Shown here: positions 45,193 through 54,780 of the stretch, piece by piece
Position numbering within the stretch: the stretch's first letter is position 1
Layout of the letters: each line of letters begins with the position of its first letter
Assembly (NCBI RefSeq): GCF_016482785.1
Contig: NZ_JAEMXM010000007.1
Location: forward strand, 1 to 64,000
Direction of reading: 5' to 3'
DNA length: 64,000 nt
DNA from: Paenibacillus alkalitolerans
GTDB lineage: Bacteria > Bacillota > Bacilli > Paenibacillales > YIM-B00363
Made by a program: the position numbers and the translations under genes
Notes under the pieces: generated by a model
What the model saw: the letters and a program-made list of their open reading frames with translations, nothing else
Databases searched by the model: none
What the model was told of the DNA's origin: nothing

Positions 45193-45219
45193 CCGGAGAA
45201 GTGCCAAAAACCCTTTATT

Positions 45220-45732
45220 TTACTGGCCTTTTCGCCATTGCTCGAATACCGACCGCAGTTCCCCGGTCAAAAACTTGTCGAAAGTATTGCGTTCCGACAC
45301 AGGTTTGTCGCGAATGGTGTCGCTTATCTCTTTCTCGCTCTCTTGTATCCTTAACAACAATTCCCTCGCGGAGACCCGCAGCGCGCCGCTTCCGAAGGCC
45401 ACGTTTTGCTCCGTCAAGTCGGAGGTCGCGACGTAAATTTGTCTTCGCCTGCGGGACAGCTCTTTCACCAGCCGCTCAATGCATTCGTCCGCCGTCTCTT
45501 TCTCTTTCGTATAGTAAACTTCCACGTTGCGCAGCCGGTACTGCCGGCCGAGCCCCGGCACGTTGTAGGCGTCGAACACGATGATGCAGCGGGTGCCCGA
45601 GTAGCCTTGATAGTCGGCGATCGACTCTATGAGCAGATTGCGGGCTCCGTCCAAATCCCTGTCCCGCAATCCGCGAAGTTTCGGCCAAGCGCCGATGACG
45701 TTATACCCGTCGACGATCAATATTTCATCCAT
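45220..45732 (-). CDS. rae1: NYN-domain ribosome-associated endoribonuclease (Rae1/YacP)
   Basis: A 170-residue NYN (PIN-like) nuclease. Acidic catalytic residues lie in ILIVDGYNVIGAW, IVFDAYNVPG and ETADECIERLV, with YVATSDLTEQ later. B. subtilis Rae1 cleaves mRNA in the ribosomal A site in a translation-dependent way. ATG at 45732. Last gene of the T-box-controlled cysE operon, upstream of sigH. Confidence 0.9.
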   Translation of the reverse strand: MDEILIVDGYNVIGAWPKLRGLRDRDLDGARNLLIESIADYQGYSGTRCIIVFDAYNVPGLGRQYRLRNVEVYYTKEKETADECIERLVKELSRRRRQIYVATSDLTEQNVAFGSGALRVSARELLLRIQESEKEISDTIRDKPVSERNTFDKFLTGELRSVFEQWRKGQ

Positions 45733-45762
45733 TACGGCACAGACGCCTCACGCTCGCGCCGC

Positions 45763-46509
45763 TCATGTTCTAGCGGCGGCGCCGCGCCGCTGCCGGACCG
45801 CTTCGTACATAAGAAGCGCCGCCGCCACCGAAGCGTTCAGCGAATTGATGCGGCCGTACATCGGAAGCTTCACGAGGAAGTCGCACCTTTCGCGGACAAG
45901 CCGGCCGAGACCTTTGCCCTCGTTGCCAATCACTATCGCAAGAGGAAGCTTCAAGTCCGCTTCGTATACGTCGCGGTCGGCGGATGCGTCCGCTCCGGCG
46001 ATCCAGACGCCGCGCTCCTTCAGCTCGTCGATGGTCTGGGCCAGATTGGTGACACGCGCGACCGGAACGTGCTCGCTTGCCCCAGCGGACGTCTTCGAGA
46101 CGGTGGCGGTCAGTCCGGCCGAGCGGCGCTTCGGCACAATCACCCCGTGCGCGCCGGCGCAATCGACCGTGCGCAATATCGAGCCCAAGTTGTGAGGATC
46201 CTCGATCTCGTCGCAAAGGATGAACAACGGAGGCTCGCCCGACGCCTCGGCTGCGGCGAACAAGTCCTCGACGTCCGCGTACGCCCGCTCCGCCGCAAGC
46301 GCGACGATGCCTTGGTGCCGCACGCCCGGAGCCAGCTGGTCGAGCTTGCGCTTATCGACTTGCTGGGAGACGACGCCGAATTCCCGGGCTTCCGCGAGCA
46401 CCCCGCCGATGCCCTGCGCTCCTTCGGCATAATACAATTTATGAATGGCTCGCCCCGAGCGGAGCGCCTCCGAAACCGGGTGACGCCCGGCGATCACTTC
46501 CTCGTTCAT
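45763..46509 (-). CDS. rlmB: 23S rRNA (guanosine-2'-O-)-methyltransferase RlmB
   Basis: A 248-residue SpoU/TrmH methyltransferase with an N-terminal L30e-like substrate-binding domain and the SPOUT knot motifs LCDEIEDPHNLGSILRTVDC (motif 1), IVIGNEGKGLGRLV (motif 2) and LPMYGRINSLNASVAAALLM (motif 3). It methylates a conserved guanosine of 23S rRNA. The ATG overlaps the mrnC stop (ATGA). Confidence 0.92.
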   Translation of the reverse strand: MNEEVIAGRHPVSEALRSGRAIHKLYYAEGAQGIGGVLAEAREFGVVSQQVDKRKLDQLAPGVRHQGIVALAAERAYADVEDLFAAAEASGEPPLFILCDEIEDPHNLGSILRTVDCAGAHGVIVPKRRSAGLTATVSKTSAGASEHVPVARVTNLAQTIDELKERGVWIAGADASADRDVYEADLKLPLAIVIGNEGKGLGRLVRERCDFLVKLPMYGRINSLNASVAAALLMYEAVRQRRGAAART

Positions 46510-46937
46510 GGGGTTGTCCCTTCTTCCTCTTTGCTTTCCACCGTCAATCGCATCAGCTGCTCGAGCCGGTCGTAACGCTTCGATAAGTATAAATAACCGA
46601 TCAAACACTCGAAACCGGTGCTGTGCCGGTACTCCTGCACGCCGGTGTTTTTCGGCGCGGCGTGCGCCTTCGCGTTGCGGCCCCGGCGAAGCACGTCCCG
46701 CTCCTCCTCCGTGAGGAGCCCGTCCCACAGCCGCAGCGCCTTCGCCTGCGCCTTCGCGGATACGTACCGGGTAGCCGCGCGGTGAAGCTGATTCGGCCGC
46801 TGGCTCTTGTGCGAGAGCACATATTGCCGGACGAACAAATCGTACACCGCGTCGCCCAAATATGCGAGAGCCAGCGGATTCATCAAATGCGGAGGCTGCG
46901 AGGGGGCGTAAAACTGCAATCCTTCGTCCATATTCAT
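46506..46937 (-). CDS. mrnC: Mini-ribonuclease III (MrnC)
   Basis: A 143-residue RNase III catalytic domain without a double-stranded-RNA-binding domain. The signature is NPLALAYLGDAVYDLFVRQY, where the Asp is catalytic, with a second acidic cluster at FECLIGYLYLSK. It matures the ends of 23S rRNA. Start at 46937 (ATG) with AAGGATGG upstream; another ATG two codons on is possible. Overlaps rlmB by 4 bp. Confidence 0.93.
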   Translation of the reverse strand: MNMDEGLQFYAPSQPPHLMNPLALAYLGDAVYDLFVRQYVLSHKSQRPNQLHRAATRYVSAKAQAKALRLWDGLLTEEERDVLRRGRNAKAHAAPKNTGVQEYRHSTGFECLIGYLYLSKRYDRLEQLMRLTVESKEEEGTTP

Positions 46938-46953
46938 CTTAAGTCGGCCATCC

Positions 46954-48405
46954 TTACTTCCGCCTCCAGCGGATTCCTTGCGGCGTGTCTTCCAGCAGTA
47001 TACCTTGCGCCGCAAGCAGATCGCGAATTTCGTCGGCGCGGGCAAAGTTTTTCGCCTTCCGCGCCTCGGTCCGCTCAGCAATGAGACGGTCGATTTCTTC
47101 ATCAAGCAATTCTTCGGTTTCATCCGGTAGTATGCCCAAAATTTCGTCCATTTGCTTAAACATGCCGTCGATCCGACGCAGCACGGCAATGTCCGAAGCC
47201 GTACCCGCCATCAAACCGTTCGCTGCCGACACCAGCTCGAACACCGCAGTGATTGCATCAGGCGTATTGAAATCGTCGCTCATCTTCGCATGGAACATCT
47301 CCATGATTCCATCCAATGCCGGAGATGGCGCCGATCCTCCGCCGCTTTCCGTCCGATTCTCGCCGGCAGCTTCCGCGGGAACATTTTTCAATAGATGCTT
47401 GAGGTTGTTTCTGCAGTTCACGACGCGGTCGATGCCGTTCTGCGCTTGAATGAGTCCGTCTTCGCTGAAGTTAAGCGGGTTTCGGTAATGCGTCGACAGC
47501 ATGAGCATCCGGATCGCCTCAGGCTTATAGCGCTTTGCCAGCTCCCTTGCGTTGACGACGTTGCCGATCGATTTCGACATCTTCTCATTGTTGAAGTTCA
47601 AGAAAGCATTATGCATCCAATAAACGGCAAAAGGTTTCCCCGTCAGCGATTCCGTCTGCGCAATTTCGCATTCGTGGTGAGGGAAGACGAGATCCATCCC
47701 GCCGCCGTGTATGTCGATGGTCTCGCCCAAATATTTGCGCGCCATGGCGGAGCATTCGATATGCCACCCCGGCCTGCCTTCGCCCCACGGGGACGGCCAA
47801 TAAATTTCGCCCGGCTTCGCAGCTTTCCATAGGACGAAATCCTGCGGATTTTCTTTCCGCTCGTCAATGCCGATGCGGATGCCGTACTGCAGCTCTTCGA
47901 GGTTCTGATGCGACAGCTTGCCGTATTCAGGAAATTCCGATGTGCGGAAGTAGACGTCGCCTCCGCTTTCGTATGCCAGGCCGCGTTCGACCAGCTCGGC
48001 GATGAAGGAGATGATTTCGGCCATACTTTCGGTGACCCGCGGATGAAGCGTTGCGGGTGAAACCTTAAGAGCCTCCGTGTCTTTCATGAAATCTGCAATG
48101 TTTTGTTCCGCGAGCTCCGGCACGGTGCGGCCGGTTTGTTCGGCGCGGCGGATCAGTTTGTCGTCCACGTCCGTGAAATTGACGACATACGTCACGTTGT
48201 AAAAAACAGACAAATACCGGCGCACGACATCGAAAAAAATAAGCGGGCGCGCGTTGCCGATATGAATGAGATCATACACGGTAGGTCCGCACACATACAT
48301 CGTGACTTTTCCCGGCGTTTGCGGAACGAACCGTTCCTTCGACCGGGTCATCGTATTGTAAATCTGAATCGTTGGCTCGCGATTCGTATTTGACACGTTC
48401 GGCAT
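46954..48405 (-). CDS. cysS: Cysteinyl-tRNA synthetase
   Basis: A 483-residue class Ia synthetase with HIGN (in [12 protein letters not shown]), KMSKS, and the zinc ligands Cys (YVCGPTVYD), Cys ([10 protein letters not shown]) and His-Glu (PHHECEIAQ). Follows cysE by 7 bp, so both are under the cysteine T-box. ATG with AGGAG 10 nt upstream. Confidence 0.97.
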   Translation of the reverse strand: MPNVSNTNREPTIQIYNTMTRSKERFVPQTPGKVTMYVCGPTVYDLIHIGNARPLIFFDVVRRYLSVFYNVTYVVNFTDVDDKLIRRAEQTGRTVPELAEQNIADFMKDTEALKVSPATLHPRVTESMAEIISFIAELVERGLAYESGGDVYFRTSEFPEYGKLSHQNLEELQYGIRIGIDERKENPQDFVLWKAAKPGEIYWPSPWGEGRPGWHIECSAMARKYLGETIDIHGGGMDLVFPHHECEIAQTESLTGKPFAVYWMHNAFLNFNNEKMSKSIGNVVNARELAKRYKPEAIRMLMLSTHYRNPLNFSEDGLIQAQNGIDRVVNCRNNLKHLLKNVPAEAAGENRTESGGGSAPSPALDGIMEMFHAKMSDDFNTPDAITAVFELVSAANGLMAGTASDIAVLRRIDGMFKQMDEILGILPDETEELLDEEIDRLIAERTEARKAKNFARADEIRDLLAAQGILLEDTPQGIRWRRK

Positions 48406-48412
48406 GCTCGCG

Positions 48413-49120
48413 TTACTCCTTTTGCTCGCTTAAGATCAAATCTTTTTCGCGGTTCGCGGACTCGTTCTCTTGACGAAGCTGCCGCCTCACCGATTCCAAT
48501 TCGCTGCGCAAACCGTCGATCTGCTGCGTGAGCAGCCGGAACTGCTCCATCACAGGGTCGCTTATATTGCAGTGGTCGAGCTTGTCGACCTTCTGGCCGT
48601 TGCGCCTCACGATTCGTCCCGGGTTGCCCACGACGGTGCTGTTATCCGGCACTTCCTGCAGCACGACGGCGTTAGCGCCGATGCGGGAATAGTCGCCGAC
48701 CGTGAAAGAACCGAGCACTTTGGCGCCGGAGCCGATCACGACGTTGTTGCCGATGGTCGGGTGACGCTTGCCCTTCTCCTTCCCGGTTCCTCCGAGGGTG
48801 ACGCCTTGATACAAAATAACGTCGTCCCCGATTTCGCACGTCTCGCCGATCACGACGCCCATGCCGTGGTCGATGAACAGCCGCTTGCCGATTCGGGCGC
48901 CGGGATGAATTTCTATGCCGGTGAAAAACCGGCTGACTTGCGACACGACGCGCGCGAGGCCGAAGAGGCGGCTGCGGTACAGCGCGTGAGCGATACGGTG
49001 CGCCCAGATGGCGTGAAGGCCGGAATAAGTAAGGATGACTTCCAACGTGCTGCGGGCGGCCGGGTCGTTATCGAACACTGCGTCGATGTCGGACCGCATC
49101 GATTGAAAGAAACGTATCAT
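48413..49120 (-). CDS. cysE: Serine O-acetyltransferase CysE
   Basis: A 235-residue left-handed beta-helix acetyltransferase making O-acetylserine for cysteine synthesis. N-terminal helices are followed by hexapeptide repeats, with the active-site His in [12 protein letters not shown] and the second in [16 protein letters not shown]. The C-terminal tail is helical and charged ([16 protein letters not shown]). First gene after the T-box. Confidence 0.95.
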   Translation of the reverse strand: MIRFFQSMRSDIDAVFDNDPAARSTLEVILTYSGLHAIWAHRIAHALYRSRLFGLARVVSQVSRFFTGIEIHPGARIGKRLFIDHGMGVVIGETCEIGDDVILYQGVTLGGTGKEKGKRHPTIGNNVVIGSGAKVLGSFTVGDYSRIGANAVVLQEVPDNSTVVGNPGRIVRRNGQKVDKLDHCNISDPVMEQFRLLTQQIDGLRSELESVRRQLRQENESANREKDLILSEQKE

Positions 49121-49149
49121 GCTGTACTGGCCTCCTTTCGGGTATCGAA

Positions 49150-49425
49150 ACTAAAAAAACGCCCCCGCAGCCGGTCGCTCGGCTGCAGAGGCGCTGATTT
49201 ATGCGCGGTTCCACTCTGCTTGGGCATGAATTCACGCCGCACTCCGGCGCCGCCCAACTTGTGTGTTCCGTAACGGGAACAACCCGGACGCGGCCTACTG
49301 TCGCTTCGGCCGGTCGGCTCACAGGCGCATTTCGCCCGGACGCGGAACGAACGGCTTGCAGCTTGCGCCGTTCTCTCTGGGGATCCGCCCTCCCGGGTTA
49401 CTTCTCCTGATCCATGCCATTATTG
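49150..49425 (-). promoter_or_regulatory. Cysteine-specific T-box riboswitch of cysE-cysS
   Basis: On the minus strand the leader holds stem I (AGGAGAAGTAACCCGGGAGG at its 5' side), the context GGCGAAATGCGCCTG with a UGC (Cys) triplet that fits the specifier position, the T-box core AGAGTGGAACCGCG (49217-49204), and then an intrinsic terminator GCCTCTGCAGCCG/CGGCTGCGGGGGC with TTTTTTT (49192-49153). Uncharged tRNA-Cys would pair with the specifier and the T-box, and let transcription continue into cysE and cysS. A second UGC (AGCTGCAAGC) is an alternative specifier; both mean cysteine. Confidence 0.93.
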
Positions 49426-49437
49426 ATTATTCCCATT

Positions 49438-49466
49438 AGTATAAGGCAGAAGGCCGCGTTTGACAA
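49438..49466 (-). promoter_or_regulatory. Promoter of the T-box-cysE operon
   Basis: TTGTCA (49466-49461) and TATACT (49443-49438) are 17 bp apart on the minus strand, about 15 bp upstream of the T-box stem I. Confidence 0.7.
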
Positions 49467-49559
49467 CCGTTGTTCGGACCATTGCCGGGACCATTATTCA
49501 GACCATTGCGCACACAACATACCGCACTGTCCCGTAATGGCCGACCGCCGCTTTACGCG

Positions 49560-51038
49560 TTACCCGTCCAACCGTTCGCGCAATCGAGCCATCACTTTAC
49601 CCCGGCCCAACAGCCACAACGTCTGATTCAAATCCCGTCCGTGCGTCTGACCGGTCAGAGCGGCGCGAATCGGCATAAACAGCTGCTTTCCTTTATACCC
49701 CGTTTCCGTCTGAACCGTCTTCAGCATCGCTTTGATGCCTTCAACGGTGTACTCCTCCGCGGGAGCCGCTTCAATCGCCGTCAAGAACGAGCGGAGCACC
49801 GCCGGCACTTGCTCCTCGGCGACGGCCGCTTGTGCCTCTTCGTCAAGCTGCGGCTCATCCGCGAAGAAGAGCTCGGTCAACTCTACAATCTGTGCGCCGT
49901 ACTGCAGCTGCTCTTGGTACAGCGCGATGAGCGCAGTCGCCCAATCCTTCTGCTCCGCGGTCATTTCCGCTTCTGCCGGCAGACGTCCCGCCTTAATCAG
50001 GTGAGGAAGCGTCAGCTCCACAACTCTCGGCAAATCGGTTTTCTTAATATAGTGATTGTTCATCCAAGCGAGCTTCTCCGTATCGAATACGGCGCCGCTC
50101 TTCGTAATGCGTTCCAAACTGAACTGCTCAATCAATTCTTCTTTGCTGAATATTTCCTGCTCCCCGCCCGGCGACCAGCCGAGCAGCGCGATAAAGTTCA
50201 CTACCGCCTCCGGCAAATAACCGAGGTCGCGGTACTGCTCGATAAACTGTATGATCGATTCGTCGCGTTTGCTCATCTTCTTGCGGTCGGTACTCAGGAT
50301 CAGCGGAAGATGCGCGAAAACCGGCGGCTCCGCCCCAAGCGCTTCATATACCATCAGCTGCCGCGGTGTGTTCGAGAGATGCTCCTCGCCGCGGATGACG
50401 TGGGTGATGCGCATTTCGCGGTCGTCGATGACAACCGCGTAATTGTACGTCGGGATACCGTCCGGACGAACCATAACCCAATCGCCGACGTCGTCCGCTT
50501 GAAACTCGATGCGGCCGCGGATTTGATCGTCGAACCCATACGTCTTGCCGGCCGGAACGCGGAACCTTATCGCCGGCTTCCGCCCTTCCGAGCGAAACGC
50601 CTCCGCCTGCTCCGGGCCGATCGTCCGGCAGCGTCCGCCGTAGCGCGGCATTTCACCGCGCGCTTCCTGCGCGGCGCGATCCGCCTCGATTTCCTCTTCA
50701 GTGCAATAACAATAGTACGCATGTCCGGAGGCCAACAATTTCTCTGTGTACGATTTATATATATCCAGTCGTTCCAACTGCCGGTACGGTGCGTACGGAC
50801 CGCCGACGTCGACGCTTTCGTCCCAATCCAGCCCTAGCCACTTCAGGCCGTTCAACTGACTGTCGATGCCCGTCTCCACGTGGCGCGACTGGTCCGTGTC
50901 CTCGATGCGGATCACAAATCGGCCGCCCTGATTTCTCGCCCATAAATAATCGAATAATGCCGTTCTCGCCCCGCCGATATGCAGATGTCCCGTCGGACTG
51001 GGCGCATATCTTACCCGAACCGTGCCTTTGCCGGACAT
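49560..51038 (-). CDS. gltX: Glutamyl-tRNA synthetase
   Basis: A 492-residue class Ib synthetase with [20 protein letters not shown] (HIGH motif as HLHIGG) and MSKRDES (KMSKS-type). The zinc-site Cys residues lie in YYCYCTEEE and GGRCRTIG. In Bacillales this enzyme is likely non-discriminating and also charges tRNA-Gln, if gatCAB is present elsewhere. I chose the ATG at 51038; the frame runs to 51098 over its own promoter. Confidence 0.96.
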   Translation of the reverse strand: MSGKGTVRVRYAPSPTGHLHIGGARTALFDYLWARNQGGRFVIRIEDTDQSRHVETGIDSQLNGLKWLGLDWDESVDVGGPYAPYRQLERLDIYKSYTEKLLASGHAYYCYCTEEEIEADRAAQEARGEMPRYGGRCRTIGPEQAEAFRSEGRKPAIRFRVPAGKTYGFDDQIRGRIEFQADDVGDWVMVRPDGIPTYNYAVVIDDREMRITHVIRGEEHLSNTPRQLMVYEALGAEPPVFAHLPLILSTDRKKMSKRDESIIQFIEQYRDLGYLPEAVVNFIALLGWSPGGEQEIFSKEELIEQFSLERITKSGAVFDTEKLAWMNNHYIKKTDLPRVVELTLPHLIKAGRLPAEAEMTAEQKDWATALIALYQEQLQYGAQIVELTELFFADEPQLDEEAQAAVAEEQVPAVLRSFLTAIEAAPAEEYTVEGIKAMLKTVQTETGYKGKQLFMPIRAALTGQTHGRDLNQTLWLLGRGKVMARLRERLDG

Positions 51039-51069
51039 ATCGCTCGCCTCGCTTAAGAAAATAATTACT

Positions 51070-51098
51070 ATTATACGAAAAAGGCCGCATATAGCCAA
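51070..51098 (-). promoter_or_regulatory. Promoter of gltX
   Basis: TTGGCT (51098-51093) and TATAAT (51075-51070) are 17 bp apart on the minus strand, close upstream of gltX. A small AACGGCA/TGCCGTT hairpin at 51157-51176 lies between ispDF and this promoter. Confidence 0.65.
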
Positions 51099-51186
51099 AC
51101 CTCTCCGACGGAAAAAATGTTCCGCAGCGGCAGCCGATGATCAACCGAATCGGCCGTAACGGCAAAAAATTGCCGTTCCAGCATGC

Positions 51187-52449
51187 CTACCCGCGCACCA
51201 AGCAAACGACTGCCTGCGCGGCCACGCCCTCTTCCCTCCCGGGAAAGCCGAGCCCTTCCGTCGTCGTCGCCTTCACATTGACCCGGTCCGTCTCCGCTTC
51301 CAGCGCGCGCGCGATGCCTTCGACCATCGCCGGAATGTGCGGCGCCATCTTCGGACGCTGCGCGATAACGGTGCAATCGAGGTTGCCCAGCCGGTACCCC
51401 CGTTCCCGAGCCAGCCCCCACACATGGTCCAGCAGTTTCATGCTGTCCGCATCCTTATACGCCTGATCCGTATCGGGAAAATGCTTCCCGATATCGCCGA
51501 GCCCGAGCGCCCCGAGCACGGCATCCGCCACCGCATGCAGCAATACGTCGGCGTCGGAATGACCGAGCAGCCCCTTCTCGAACGGAATGTTCACTCCGCC
51601 GATAATACACGGACGCCCCTCGGCAAACCGGTGGACGTCGAAGCCTTGACCTATGCGAAACATGTTTCTCTCTCCCTCATCTGTGTGTGTGCGATCCCGA
51701 CTCCGATCCCAATCCGGATGCCGTCCCGGCCCCGGATTCCGCTCCGGCTCCGAATCCCGCTCCGCCAGCAACCGTTCGGCGAGCCCCAGATCGTCAGGGG
51801 TCGTCACCTTAACATTGCGGTAATCGCCCTCGGCGATCCGCACCGCGCCGCCAATCCGCTCCACCAGCATCGCATCGTCCGTGCCGAGAAACCCTTCGGC
51901 CTCCGCGCGGTAATGCGCGGACACAAGCAAATCAACGCGAAAAGCCTGCGGGGTTTGCACAGCCCACAAGCTTTGCCGCTCCGGCGTCGCCGCAACGAAA
52001 CCGTCGGGATCGGCCACCTTTATCGTATCTTTCACGGGTACGGCCGGTATCGCGGCTCCGGTGCCGCTTGCCGCCTCCAGACAGCGCGCGATGACTTCCG
52101 GCGTAACGAGCGGCCTCGCCCCGTCATGAACGAGAACCCACCCGACACCCGGCAAAGCGCCGACAAGCGCGTCCACGCCGAACTTCACCGAATGCTGCCG
52201 CTCCTGGCCGCCCGGCACGACGCGCGCCACCTTGCGCAACCCGTACCGCTCCACCAACTCTTTGCCGTAATCGACGTCATCCGCTCCCACAACCAGCACG
52301 ACCGCATCCACTTCCACCGACCGCTCGAACGCCTCCAGAGCGTGAACGACAATCGGCTTGCCGCGAAGGGGCAAATATTGCTTGCTGATCGCCGCGCCCA
52401 TCCGTTTGCCCGAGCCAGCGGCGACGATAACGGCTCCCGTTTTCCCCAT
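51187..52449 (-). CDS. ispDF: IspD-IspF fusion: MEP cytidylyltransferase and MECDP synthase in one frame
   Basis: One 420-residue frame encodes both enzymes of the MEP isoprenoid pathway. Residues 1-231 are IspD ([45 protein letters not shown]). Residues 263-420 are a full-length IspF of 158 residues ([55 protein letters not shown]). Between them is a 31-residue low-complexity linker ([20 protein letters not shown] then [10 protein letters not shown]) coded by near-repeats of GGGATCGGAGTC. The usual stop between the genes is absent. IspF also has its own ATG at 51663 with GAGGGAG upstream, so both a fused and a separate IspF could be made. ATG at 52449. Confidence 0.85.
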   Translation of the reverse strand: MGKTGAVIVAAGSGKRMGAAISKQYLPLRGKPIVVHALEAFERSVEVDAVVLVVGADDVDYGKELVERYGLRKVARVVPGGQERQHSVKFGVDALVGALPGVGWVLVHDGARPLVTPEVIARCLEAASGTGAAIPAVPVKDTIKVADPDGFVAATPERQSLWAVQTPQAFRVDLLVSAHYRAEAEGFLGTDDAMLVERIGGAVRIAEGDYRNVKVTTPDDLGLAERLLAERDSEPERNPGPGRHPDWDRSRDRTHTDEGERNMFRIGQGFDVHRFAEGRPCIIGGVNIPFEKGLLGHSDADVLLHAVADAVLGALGLGDIGKHFPDTDQAYKDADSMKLLDHVWGLARERGYRLGNLDCTVIAQRPKMAPHIPAMVEGIARALEAETDRVNVKATTTEGLGFPGREEGVAAQAVVCLVRG

Positions 52450-52519
52450 AGTTACAATACCCCTGCCTGTCCACAACCGATATAAACTCTTGACTATGAT
52501 AGCACAGGGGCGCGAATCG

Positions 52520-53617
52520 TTACAAAGCCTTCTCGAGCAGCTTCGGCTTCGCGAAAATCATCCGTCCCGCAGAAGTCTGCAGAACGCTTGTCACAAGCAC
52601 CTCGAGATGCATGCCGATAAAGTCCCGGCCGCCTTCTACGACGATCATCGTGCCGTCGTCCAAATACGCGACGCCTTGGCCGTGTTCCTTGCCGTCCTTG
52701 ATAACCTGGACCATAATTTCTTCGCCGGGCAGCACGACCGGCTTAACCGCGTTAGCCAAATCGTTGATGTTCAACACCGCCACGCCCTGCAGCTCGCACA
52801 CTTTGTTCAAATTGAAATCGTTCGTCACGACTTTCCCCTGCAGCGCCTTCGCAAGCTTCACCAGCTTGCTGTCCACTTCCGAAATTTCCTCGTAGTCGCC
52901 TTCGTAGATCAACACTTTGACGTCCAGTTCCTTTTGGATTTTGTTCAAAATGTCGAGCCCCCGCCGTCCGCGGTTTCTTTTCAGCAAATCGGAAGAATCC
53001 GCTATGTGCTGCAGCTCCTCCAATACGAATTCCGGAATGACCAGCACGCCTTCCAAAAATCCGGTTTTGCAAATATCCGCAATCCGGCCGTCGATGATGA
53101 CGCTTGTATCGAGAATTTTGTGCTCGTGCTTCAGCGTCGCCGGAGCTTCCGCCTCCGCCAATGCAATTCGCCGGGCGGCAAGCATCGCGGACAGCTCCGC
53201 GCGCTTGCGCATGCCGAACCGGAAGCCGGACAGCGCCAATACCGCCGTCATGCCGATCGTCAGCCAAGAACCGGCCGTCCCGAATACCAAAAATACGGGG
53301 TACAACAGCGCCGATACGACAAGTCCGACGATCAAACCGCCGATCCCCGCGACGAAATCCGCGACCGGCACGTCGTCCAACGATTGTTCGCCTTTCATCA
53401 ACATACCCTTCAACATGGCAGTGAACCGGGAAGCGCCAAAATAAAACATCAATGCAAAAATAGCGATCATACCGTACATCTGCCCGTCGACCGATCCGAA
53501 TTCCACACCCGGAACCGTATACCCCAACACATCATGCCCAAACGCCGCGCTCGCCTCATATCCCAACAAGCCGCCGAGGACAGCCGCGATCCATCGAACG
53601 CCTTTCGTTCCCATCAC
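52520..53617 (-). CDS. yacL: PIN/TRAM-domain membrane protein (YacL)
   Basis: A 365-residue protein: four hydrophobic N-terminal segments within residues 1-135, a cytoplasmic PIN nuclease-like domain ([56 protein letters not shown]) and a C-terminal TRAM domain ([40 protein letters not shown]). The acidic PIN residues are intact. Function is unsettled; it is conserved upstream of ispD in Bacillales. GTG at 53617 (or ATG at 53614) with AGGAGGTG. Confidence 0.92.
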   Translation of the reverse strand: MMGTKGVRWIAAVLGGLLGYEASAAFGHDVLGYTVPGVEFGSVDGQMYGMIAIFALMFYFGASRFTAMLKGMLMKGEQSLDDVPVADFVAGIGGLIVGLVVSALLYPVFLVFGTAGSWLTIGMTAVLALSGFRFGMRKRAELSAMLAARRIALAEAEAPATLKHEHKILDTSVIIDGRIADICKTGFLEGVLVIPEFVLEELQHIADSSDLLKRNRGRRGLDILNKIQKELDVKVLIYEGDYEEISEVDSKLVKLAKALQGKVVTNDFNLNKVCELQGVAVLNINDLANAVKPVVLPGEEIMVQVIKDGKEHGQGVAYLDDGTMIVVEGGRDFIGMHLEVLVTSVLQTSAGRMIFAKPKLLEKAL

Positions 53618-53798
53618 GCGGGACCCACCTCCTAAAATAAATTCTTTACAAGTATGGGCGAAAAGTTGGCAGGCTAATCTTAGGAAGGGACATTTTTCCG
53701 GGAAAAATTGGTTTGATGCCGCTAACGGAAGCCGCTCGACAAGTTCTGCTATAAGCGTCCAAAAGCGTGAAAAGCAGGAGATAAATTTGATTAATCAG

Positions 53799-53885
53799 GG
53801 AGCGCGGAGTGCGGCGAAAGTCGCACGCTCCGTATGGAGCAGGGGAAAAGCCGGAGATCACTTCAAACGCTTACCTATTGCTGAC
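53799..53885 (+). mobile_element. Probable group II intron 3' remnant (domains V and VI)
   Basis: GCGCGGAG TGCG GCGAAAGT CGCA CG CTCCGTAT folds as group II domain V: two helices split by a two-nt CG bulge on the 3' strand and a GAAA tetraloop. Relative to the usual GAGCCGUA/UACGGUUC lower helix, three pairs have changed in a compensatory way (GAG/CTC), and the catalytic triad would read CGC with one mismatch. A further stem and CTTACCTATTGCTGAC follow, as in domain VI and the 3' splice region. Domains I-IV and the reverse transcriptase are absent, so this is a dead fragment. Confidence 0.5.
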
Positions 53886-54028
53886 GAATGTCCGCTAGCC
53901 GGTACAATTGTTGGGGAATGGGGTGCGTTCATGCTGCTGGGCTTGTAACATAAATAAAAAAAACCAATCGCCGCTATTGACAGATTGGGGGTAGCAAACA
54001 ACGTCGTGCAATTGCGACATCACCATGC

Positions 54029-54046
54029 TAGAGGAAGCTTTTCTTG
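54029..54046 (+). repeat. Dispersed palindromic element, copy I (orphan distal arm)
   Basis: TAGAGGAAGCTTTTCTTG matches the distal arm of the element (compare copies F and G), but no 5' arm is found in the 90 bp upstream. Confidence 0.45.
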
Positions 54047-54090
54047 AAAAAAAAACGCAAACTCCGATTGGAGCATGCGGGTCCCGGTTA

Positions 54091-54429
54091 TTACTTTGTA
54101 TTTTTATTGTACTTCTCAAGCACCTTCAATACGTGCTTCGCTTCTCTCATCAGCCGAAACGGCTTGCTGGACAGCCGCTTAGGGAACGAGCGCAAGAAAC
54201 GCCCAAGATCTTCCCGGTATTCTTTGGTGATACGGGACGGCTTGGTGATCACCCGGTTCAACAGCTCATTATATAGTTCGCCTTTTGCGTCGACGCGCAC
54301 TTTCGTGTTCCGGTTGCACGCTTCGCATTCGATACTGGATATTTTGCTGTTTAAATAGGTGATTTGATGAATGGTGTTATTAGAACATCTGGGGCAAAAA
54401 AGTTCTGCTTCGAGTTTGGTTTCCTTCAT
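54091..54429 (-). CDS. Small zinc-ribbon protein of unknown function
   Basis: A 112-residue protein with two CxxC pairs (CPRCSNNTIH and CEACNRNT), forming a zinc ribbon in the first 45 residues, then a basic helical tail (LRSFPKRLSSKPFRLMREAK). Similar proteins in Paenibacillaceae are annotated only by a placeholder name (bh protein). ATG at 54429 preceded by a G-run ribosome binding site. It lies 46 bp downstream of ptsH and may be the last gene of the PTS operon; a link to sugar transport is not shown by the sequence. Confidence 0.7.
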   Translation of the reverse strand: MKETKLEAELFCPRCSNNTIHQITYLNSKISSIECEACNRNTKVRVDAKGELYNELLNRVITKPSRITKEYREDLGRFLRSFPKRLSSKPFRLMREAKHVLKVLEKYNKNTK

Positions 54430-54475
54430 CGCGAATCCCCCCGAATGTCACTCCATTCGCTGCCAAGCCGTTCGT

Positions 54476-54745
54476 TTACTCTTCCTCGCCAAATTTGTCT
54501 TCAATCAGTTTGCACAGCGCCGAGACCGCTTCCGCTTCATCCGGTCCGTCCGCACGGATCGTGATGGAAGCGCCTTTGGCCGCGCCGAGCGTAACCACAC
54601 TGATAAAGCTTTTGGCGTTCGCGTTTTTCCCGGGCCGATGGACCGTGATATCGCTTTGGAATGAATTCGCCACCTTCACAAATTCCTTGGCAGGTCTCGT
54701 ATGGAGCCCAGTATGGTTGATGATCGTAATTTCCCTCTCTACCAT
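54476..54745 (-). CDS. ptsH: Phosphocarrier protein HPr
   Basis: An 89-residue HPr. The phospho-accepting His lies in NHTGLHTRPAKEFVKVANSF and the regulatory Ser in NAKSFISVVTLG, so both PTS transfer and HPr-kinase regulation appear possible. AGGAGG before the ATG. It lies after ptsI inside the sugar operon, the reverse of the usual ptsHI order, which suggests a dedicated copy; a general ptsHI elsewhere in the genome is expected but unseen. Confidence 0.92.
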   Translation of the reverse strand: MVEREITIINHTGLHTRPAKEFVKVANSFQSDITVHRPGKNANAKSFISVVTLGAAKGASITIRADGPDEAEAVSALCKLIEDKFGEEE

Positions 54746-54780
54746 TATACCCCTCCTATCCTAAACTAACAAAGGCGAAT

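Larger units (their letters stand above)
53618..54090. other. Intergenic scar where radA/disA would be in Bacillus
   Basis: About 470 bp with no credible ORF. It holds the yacL ribosome binding site, a probable group II intron domain V and VI remnant on the plus strand (53795-53890), and an orphan distal arm of the dispersed element (54029-54046). Confidence 0.6.

Noticed and set aside
49470-50837. 455-codon plus-strand frame opposite gltX
   Set aside because: Antisense shadow of gltX; arginine- and leucine-rich with no recognisable domain.
51337-53635. Overlapping plus-strand frames opposite ispDF and yacL
   Set aside because: Antisense shadows, with compositions typical of reversed coding sequence.
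53640-53890. c-di-AMP (ydaO-type) riboswitch upstream of yacL
   Set aside because: The GC-rich hairpin is on the opposite strand and lacks the conserved riboswitch blocks; group II domain V explains the GAAA loop and CG bulge better.
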